From Branchiostoma floridae (lineage: Eukaryota; Chordata; Leptocardii; Amphioxiformes; Branchiostomatidae): a DNA stretch of 62,000 nucleotides. The stretch is taken from contig NC_049982.1 of assembly GCF_000003815.2 (NCBI RefSeq), positions 5,831,216 through 5,893,215 on the forward strand, in the 5' to 3' direction. The position numbers and the translations under genes are program-made. Shown in pieces: positions 56,288 to 62,000 of this stretch. Position 1 is the stretch's first letter. Each line of letters starts with the position of its first letter. A model generated the notes under the pieces. It was not told the origin of the DNA, did not search any database, and saw only the letters and a list, made by a program, of their open reading frames with translations.

Positions 56288-56905
56288 ATGGCTGAAGGTA
56301 CAAGCGCAACAACGAAAGTCCTTATTCTAGGACACTCCTTCATCAGAAGACTAGAGCGGTTTGTACACGAGAGAAGGTATACCGCAGCAGGACGAGCTTT
56401 CAGTCAAGATTTATGGTTAAAAGATTGCGAGGTGTCTTGGAAGTGGGTGTCGGGTGGTAATGTGGATAGAATCGGCGGTTTGGCGCAGAGCGGTTGCCTG
56501 CCAGACTCAGATTTGGTTTATTTGGAGCTGGGCTGTAATGACATAATGAATTGTTATTCTTCTTCTTATTCGTCCGAGGCAACTGCCTTGAGAGTCTTAA
56601 ACGTGGCTTCACTTGTCAAAGTACGTACGGGAGCACGTATTATCATTCTGGGGGAACCGTTGGCTAGGGTCTTTGATCCTCCATATATACATTACAATGA
56701 AGGACTGGTCAAGTATCTGACTGATCTAAGGAAAGAGGCATGCGAGTTTAAAGATCTCTACTTGTGGAGGCATGCAAAACTGGCAGACAGACACTGTCCC
56801 CAGTATTTTGCTCCCGACGGACTTCACCTTTCAGATCACGGCCATTGTTTATATTACAGGAGCGTTCGGGGTGCAATCACTGCCCATCTCCCTAAAATAT
56901 CTTAG
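56288..56905 (+). CDS. SGNH/GDSL hydrolase (retroelement-encoded esterase)
   Basis: The frame encodes 205 residues from an ATG in good context (ATCATGG at 56288). The longer frame from 56165 adds a hydrophobic leader that is more likely untranslated. The four SGNH blocks are intact: G-H-S with Ser17 (VLILGHSFIRRL), Gly56/57 (WVSGGNVD), Gly82 and Asn84 (LELGCNDI), and Asp177 with His180 (APDGLHLSDHGH). The predicted activity is ester or acetyl-ester hydrolysis; the substrate is unknown. Vertebrate Ngaro elements and CR1 LINEs are known to carry related esterases. No stop or frameshift is present, so the gene may be functional. It lies alone between two identical 302-bp repeats. Confidence 0.85.
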   Translation: MAEGTSATTKVLILGHSFIRRLERFVHERRYTAAGRAFSQDLWLKDCEVSWKWVSGGNVDRIGGLAQSGCLPDSDLVYLELGCNDIMNCYSSSYSSEATALRVLNVASLVKVRTGARIIILGEPLARVFDPPYIHYNEGLVKYLTDLRKEACEFKDLYLWRHAKLADRHCPQYFAPDGLHLSDHGHCLYYRSVRGAITAHLPKIS

Positions 56906-57432
56906 ATTAACGTTTGATCCCTACTGTGGTAAGTTACCCGGTAGGGATTGATGTATCTTTGTAGATATATTGTTATGTCTGTTTGGTATTCCACCCAAAC
57001 CCCTTTTAGGCGATGTTTGAACTGGATTGCATCCCTTGTAGATAATTTGTTTATGCCTACCTTGTGTTATGCGTTACCTTACTGGCCTTTTTTATTCGCC
57101 TATTGGCTCGATTTGGGGTTTTTTTTGTCGCTAACGCTCCCTTGGCGGGTAGAAAAAATTGTGACAAATTGTAGATTAGGATATTTCTAGTATGTTAAAA
57201 ATATTTTAAGAAACAAATGAGTGAAAAGATGGTATATGCCAGGTGTAACAATTTGAGCAATGATTTTTTCATTTCGAATCTGAACATAGTATGTATTTGT
57301 CATGTTTTATTTTTCATGCCAGTCAATTAAAGTTCTAGTACTCGCACCAAAAGATAGCGTGGAGTGATTATGGGTCTTACGTTGATGTTTAATGGCCGAT
57401 AAGGTAGGCATAAATACATTTTCGTGAAACGA
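56906..57432 (+). other. 3' untranslated region of the SGNH module
   Basis: No convincing gene is present. TACTGTGGTAAGTTACCC at about 56925 resembles GACTACAGTGGTAAGTTGCCC at about 57771 and ATACAGTGGTAAGCTGCCC at about 57874, so a short motif recurs on both sides of repeat copy 2. AATTAAAG at about 57326 may serve in 3' end formation. Confidence 0.4.
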
Positions 57433-57734
57433 AAATAAAAATTTAGGCCGGACGTGACGGTCATTTTGTTTTGTTACGGCCTGGTAGGATTTGGTATGGC
57501 TTTATATAATTTGTAAGGGCCCAAGGGGTTTCCTGATTTGGGATACAGGGGTCAATCACTAAACTGAATGTTTATTTAGAACAGCCAATCAGCATTCGCA
57601 GAAGTTTCCGTTCTAGCCAATCAACGCACTGAAAAACCATGTGCTTGGCATACGAAAATTCAGCCAGTTCACAGCGCTCCAAAGTTTGGACAACAGTTTG
57701 GTCAGGAAGATTACTGGTATTTGTGTCTTTTGTG
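57433..57734 (+). repeat. 302-bp direct repeat, copy 2 (promoter-like)
   Basis: It is offset by 1618 bp from copy 1 and identical by eye, which implies a very recent origin or continuing homogenisation. Sequences diverge immediately outside both borders. It is followed by TGCCCTCCCA (the same ten bases found just before copy 1) and then by the leader of the gag-pol genes. Confidence 0.9.
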
Positions 57735-58869
57735 CCCTCCCACCCTTCCCTGGCTGGCATCTGGTGTCGCTTGGACTACAGTGGTAAGTTGCCCTGTATT
57801 TTAGATACGCCCTGTGAGAAGGGGGAAGCGGTGGATTGAATTTATTCATTTTTCTTGTGCACGTGATAATTTAGAATACAGTGGTAAGCTGCCCTGTATT
57901 TATCAGGTTCATTAGATCCAGTTTGTGCAATGGTGTGACTTGTTAGCGGTATTTCGGTGCGATTCACAGACTATTATCTGATATATTGGGCATGGATGAT
58001 TTGATAGGAGGGTGGCTGTGATTATTTGACACAGTTATAATATTATTATTTTGCTTGAGAGATATTTGACATCCTTGGCTGTGAGACAGTATGATCTACA
58101 GACCATTATCTTACATATTTACCTGTTAGACCTGCTAGGAGGGTTAACACAGGTTATTGTTTATGATGTGATTATGTCTACATAGTATACATTTTTACCT
58201 GTTAGACCCGCTAGGAGGGTTAACACAGGTCAATTCTGGTGATGTGACTTTGTATACATTTTTTACCTGTTAGACCTGCTAGGAGGGTTAACACAGGTCA
58301 ATTCTGGTGATGTGACTATGTATACATTTTTTACCTGTTAGACCTGCTAGGAGGGTTAACACAGGTTAATTTTGGTGTTGTGACTTTGTCGCACAGTCTT
58401 TCTCATTACTTTAATTCCCTAAGAGGAAGCATGACCCAAAGGTGGGTGGACTTGTTGAGTGTTTTAGGGATCTCGGGTGTTGCAGTGCATGGAGGAAGGT
58501 TGGCATACTTCCTTTTTGGTAGTTCTGTGCTTACCCTGATTTGTCACAATTGAGTTGTGAGAGTCCGCCACTAAGGCAGAAAGGATCCTTGATGGTAAGC
58601 TGCCTAAGGATTCCAGTGAGTAAAGTTATGTTTGTATTATTAACATCTAATCTGGATCATTGTTTACAACAATTTATACCTTAAGCTGAAATATTTATAC
58701 TATTATTAATGTGATTATAGTATTTATATTGAATTTATTGATATATATTATCGCGAGCGCATATTTTTGTAGAGATACATGGGTTATATGGCCTCTTGGT
58801 CCAAGGAAATTTCTATATATTTTGCATTTCTTTTAATGATCAATTATTATTCTGCTCGGAGTATTAGCG
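57735..58869 (+). promoter_or_regulatory. Leader of the retroelement with four tandem repeats
   Basis: There is no reading frame of note. Four copies of ACCTGTTAGACCTGCTAGGA followed by GGGTTAACACAGGT begin at 58121, 58197, 58265 and 58333, with spacings of 76, 68 and 68 bp. ACCTGTTA and TTAACACAGGT form an imperfect palindrome in each unit. Similar tandem arrays occur in 5' regions of several retroelements; a role in expression or priming is inference. Confidence 0.6.
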
Positions 58870-60133
58870 ATGCCACCATCTGAAAGATCTAAAAAGAAGA
58901 AAGGGAACCAGGGAGTGACAGACAACCCTCACCCAGGAAACAACAATGGGAGGAGACCTAATACAAGAGCAACGACCGACAGTGGGACTGCCCCCCCCCC
59001 CTGCACCACCTAGACTCCCTCCACAAAAACTGTCATTGAAGTCGCTTCAGCAACAGTTGAATGACCTACAGAAGATAACAACTAGATTAGCAGATAAGCT
59101 GGACGCGGACAATGTCCCTCACACATCAGCAGTCAGCACAACTGTAACAACAACAGTGAGCAGCACTGGCCTGCTAGGTGTGCTACCAGCAGGCTCACCC
59201 AGCGTTACAAGTGCGGCGAATCAAGGACTACTACAACAAGTCACGTCAACAATAACAGCCACTACGTCGAGCACGATTCCCATATACTCAACAAACTCTG
59301 TATTCGGATTGCAGCCACCAGCCCTCCTGCCTACACGGACTGATGGACTTGGTGCTACACTAGCATCTAGCATTATGAGTACAGGTATCAGCTCTTATAC
59401 AGGTAACAATTCCGCTCAGGTTCGGTCAGCGTCAGTACTGGGTGATCTCTTGGCCAATCAGGATATGGGTACCCGCTTACTAGAAGCAGGTGTTCACCTC
59501 CCGTTAGACACGGGTATATCTGATGGAATTAAGGATAAGATCTGGCAGGATAAATTCGTTGAGCTCAAACAGCTGTTGCCTAACTCACGACCTCGTCAAC
59601 AATTCACAGTTAACCTTGATACTCTAGCGGGATCTCCCACATTGACGCTGGCTAACAGTGCGGAAGATAGGGCAAAGCAATCGCTCACCTTATCACAGTG
59701 GTCCATGGCCTTCTCTATATACCATTACATATATATTCAAAAGCACTTAGCGCGAAGTCCTCAGCTGATCGCATATGCGCACTTGATTCGCTCCTTGGCA
59801 GAGCGGGGCGCACAATGGAGTAGTTATGATGCTCTCTTTAGGCAGCTTAGGCACGCATCCCCAAGTACCCCATGGGATGTCCCGAACATGCAGCTGTATG
59901 TGGACGCATTCAGTCATGTCAAACCAACTTCTTTGACAACAAAACCCAATCAACAGCAAAGCAATAACAGTCTACCGTTGGGCTATTGCTTTCGATACCA
60001 TTCAGCTGCATCAAACTGCTTCGCGGCAAGTTGCCCATACAAGCACGCATGCCCAACATGCTCAGGAGCACACAAAAACTTCAACTGCCCGCGTAATAGC
60101 CAGAACAGGAATACCAACCCCCGTAAACGTTAA
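58870..60133 (+). CDS. Gag-like protein with C-terminal cysteine/histidine cluster (one-base frame break near its start)
   Basis: The open frame 58946-60133 encodes 395 residues. It has a Pro-rich start, a coiled-coil-like LKSLQQQLNDLQKITTRLAD, a Ser/Thr-rich linker and a conserved central part with SVLGDLLANQDMGTRLLEAG. A C-terminal cluster has YCFRYHS, CPYKHACPTCSGAH and NCP, as in DIRS-type gag proteins. A better start is the ATG at 58870, giving the basic leader MPPSERSKKKKGNQG. That frame is separated from the main one by a run of 11 C (58991-59001), one base out of register. This may be a real indel, a homopolymer error, or slippage. The gene would bind element RNA in a particle. Confidence 0.75.
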
Positions 60134-61692
60134 CAAACTAGCCTTTTTTCTAGATGGATATACAGAACAGGAGAAAGACTATTTAATTCACGGTTTTTCT
60201 GTTGGTTTTCCCTTAGATTATTTTGGTCCAAGATTCCGTTCGAAACAAAAGGTAATCTTGCCCAGTTCGTCACAATTCCCAATCATTCAGGAGAGAATTC
60301 AATCTGAACTGGAGACAGGAAAAATTTGCAGGACCGTTCAAGACAGCACCTTTTCATAACCTTTTCTTATCCCCAATTTATGCGGTGCCAAAAAAGACTA
60401 CTGGTAAGTACCGGATTATACATGATTTATCTCACCCGATTGGCAGCGCAGTAAATGAGGGAATACCAAGGGAATTTTCTTCGGTTTCTTATGCTAACAT
60501 TGATTCGGCTATCAAACATATCAAAACGCTAGGCCCGGGTTGTTTTCTAGCAAAAACTGATATTCAATCCGCCTTTCGTATAATTCCTGTGCACCCAAAT
60601 GATCATCACCTATTGGGGTTTTACCTTAACGATGGTTATTACTACGATAGGTGTTTGCCAATGGGATGTTCTACATCTTGTGCCATTTTTGAAGCAGTTA
60701 GCACGGCACTCGAATGGATAGCAGTAAGGAAGCTGAATATACGTTATCCCACTCATATCATAGATGATTTCCTCTTTGCTAATAGCACTTACTCATCCTG
60801 CGAACGGGATCTTGAGTTATTCAGTAATATGTGTCAGGAGGTTGGGGTCCCTTTAGCAGAGGAAAAAACTTTTCATCCTGATACAACAATGACCTTTCTG
60901 GGTATTGAATTAGACACAATTAAAATGGAGGCACGTCTACCCCTTGACAAACTGCAGAAATGTAAGGTTACCATTCAAGAATTCCTACTTTTTTCATCAG
61001 CTTCCCTGAAACAAATTCAATCATTGATAGGATTACTAAACCATGTTTGCCAGGTAGTTTCTCCGGGACGGGCCTTTTTGAGGCGTCTCATAGATTTAAC
61101 TAAAGCAAAGCAGCCTGGAGACACTCTGATAAATATTGACATAGGGGTACGGCAGGATTTACGGATGTGGAAGCAATTCCTAGAACATTTCAACGGCAAG
61201 TCTTTTTTCATTGATGAGCATTTTTTACATGACACAAACTTGAATTTATATACTGATGCGGCTGGATCGTTGGGTTATGGTGCGACGTATGGAACTGCAT
61301 GGTTTTATGGAGCATGGCCACAGGAGATGAGATCCACGAATATTACTATTTTGGAGTTTTATCCCATCGTCCTGGCTCTCCATATTTGGGGACAAGAATG
61401 GTCAAATCGTAGTATCATGCTCCACACAGACAATCAAGCCTTAGTGTATATCATTAACAGACAGACTTCCAGGAACCCTTTAATCATGCCATTGGTACGC
61501 AATTTTGTCTTGATCAGTTTGCAAAGGAACATATTATGTAAGGCAGTGCATATCCCTGGGAAAAGGAACGAAATGGCTGACTGTTTATCTCGTTTTCAGA
61601 TCGACACGTTTCGACGGAGGTTCCCACATATGAATCAGTTTCCAACGCACATTCCACCATCTCTACAGCCGAGCAACTTAATCATGATGTAA
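60058..61692 (+). CDS. Reverse transcriptase-RNase H of a DIRS/Ngaro-type element (frame broken once)
   Basis: The main frame 60385-61692 gives RT and RNase H. Numbered from its Met, RT motif A has Asp59 (FLAKTDIQSAF), motif B is LPMGCSTSCAIFE, and motif C has Asp127-Asp128 (THIIDDFLF). RNase H residues are Asp291 (LYTDAAG), Glu324 (ILEFYP), Asp349 (HTDNQA) and Asp399 (EMADCLSR), so all catalytic positions are kept. The N-terminal part (VNVNKLAFFLDGYTEQEKD and GPRFRSK) lies in another frame that overlaps the end of gag by +1, and stops at 60357. The two frames differ by one base, most simply an extra T in TTT at 60325-60327. No aspartic protease is encoded. Confidence 0.88.
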
Positions 61693-62000
61693 ACAAATTG
61701 TTGTTTTGTTCTTTGGCCCCAGCTACGGTAACTGCTTATCGTTTGGCATGGCAACATTTTCGTCGTTTCACCTTATCAGTTCATGGTCAGCATTTGGTAC
61801 ACTTGCCTATTCCTGAAATGCTTATAGGCCAGTTTGCTACTTTTTTGCACCAAGAAGGGTTCGCTCCATCCTCAATAACGTCTAAGCTCTCGGCCATAAG
61901 CTTCATGCACAAGCTTCACAATCTCCCAGATCCTACTTCGACGTTCCTCATTCGAAAACTGGTGCATTCAATTCAGAAACACCATGTCCCGGATAGTAGG
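61588..62000 (+). CDS. Tyrosine recombinase N-terminal part (cut by window edge)
   Basis: A frame overlapping the end of RT-RNase H, shifted by -1 (+2), reads LAPATVTAYRLAWQHFRRF, MLIGQFATFLHQEG, APSSITSKLSAISFMHKLHN. This is the SAM-like core-binding domain of DIRS/Ngaro tyrosine recombinases. There is no early Met in this frame, so expression by frameshift or as part of a polyprotein is likely. The catalytic R-H-R-Y domain lies beyond 62000. The recombinase would integrate a circular cDNA. Confidence 0.8.

Larger units (their letters stand above)
55815..62000 (+). mobile_element. DIRS/Ngaro-type tyrosine-recombinase retroelement region with SGNH module
   Basis: The region contains, in order: a 302-bp repeat, an SGNH hydrolase gene, a second identical 302-bp repeat, a leader with tandem repeats, gag-like, RT-RNase H, and the start of a tyrosine recombinase. 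No aspartic protease and no DDE integrase are present, which separates it from LTR retrotransposons. RT motif B (LPMGCSTSCAIFE) and the SGNH gene both point to the Ngaro group rather than classic DIRS. The right end lies beyond the window, so split repeats expected for Ngaro cannot be fully checked. Confidence 0.75.

Overview
The window looks like a chordate or marine-invertebrate nuclear genome, most likely a lancelet (Branchiostoma). Short phase-consistent exons lie in long AT-rich introns full of MITE-like elements. The gene combines many lectin and EGF modules with a polycystin core. The species call is inference, since no marker gene is present. Two 100-base N runs (24289-24388 and 50805-50904) show that this is a scaffolded draft assembly.

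One giant minus-strand gene fills positions 54958 down to 54 and continues past the left edge. It is a polycystin-1-like (PKD1/PKDREJ family) receptor-channel. About 68 coding exons could be placed, and nearly every GT-AG junction keeps frame. In protein order they encode: signal peptide, WSC, discoidin (F5/8C), two LamG-like domains, a fucolectin-type (FTP) domain, a second discoidin-like domain, FTP, CUB, four EGF, C-type lectin (CTLD), FTP, CTLD, four EGF, CTLD, FTP, a mucin-like Ser/Thr stalk, SEA, two EGF, REJ, GAIN/GPS with an intact HLT site, TM1, PLAT, TM2-TM6 with the TOP (polycystin) domain between TM6 and S2, then S2 and S3. The pore (S4-S6) and C-tail are outside the window. The block EGFx4-CTLD-FTP is present twice (about 30.7-36.4 kb and 21.85-28.75 kb) with introns still alignable, so it arose by an internal tandem duplication.

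The introns carry many repeats. These include a 2.3 kb DNA transposon with 5-bp target duplication (6908-9207), a pogo/Tigger-like MITE (10646-10819), a TTAA-flanked element (42577-43560), several other inverted-repeat elements, a tRNA-derived SINE with A and B boxes (about 5390-5560), a decayed LINE 3' end (49635-50330), a fragment of a mobile SGNH esterase (45021-45224), a 44-bp x5 minisatellite (49412-49631), and a region of repeated octamer hairpins (38.9-41.1 kb).

Right of 55.8 kb is a plus-strand retroelement region. Two perfect 302-bp direct repeats (55815-56116 and 57433-57734) bracket an intact SGNH/GDSL hydrolase gene. The second repeat is followed by a repeat-bearing leader, a gag-like gene with C-terminal zinc-knuckle cysteines, a reverse transcriptase-RNase H gene, and the start of a tyrosine recombinase cut by the window edge. 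This is the layout of a DIRS/Ngaro-type tyrosine-recombinase retrotransposon. Both gag and pol carry a one-base frame break. The repeat-SGNH-repeat unit is the most unusual structure seen.
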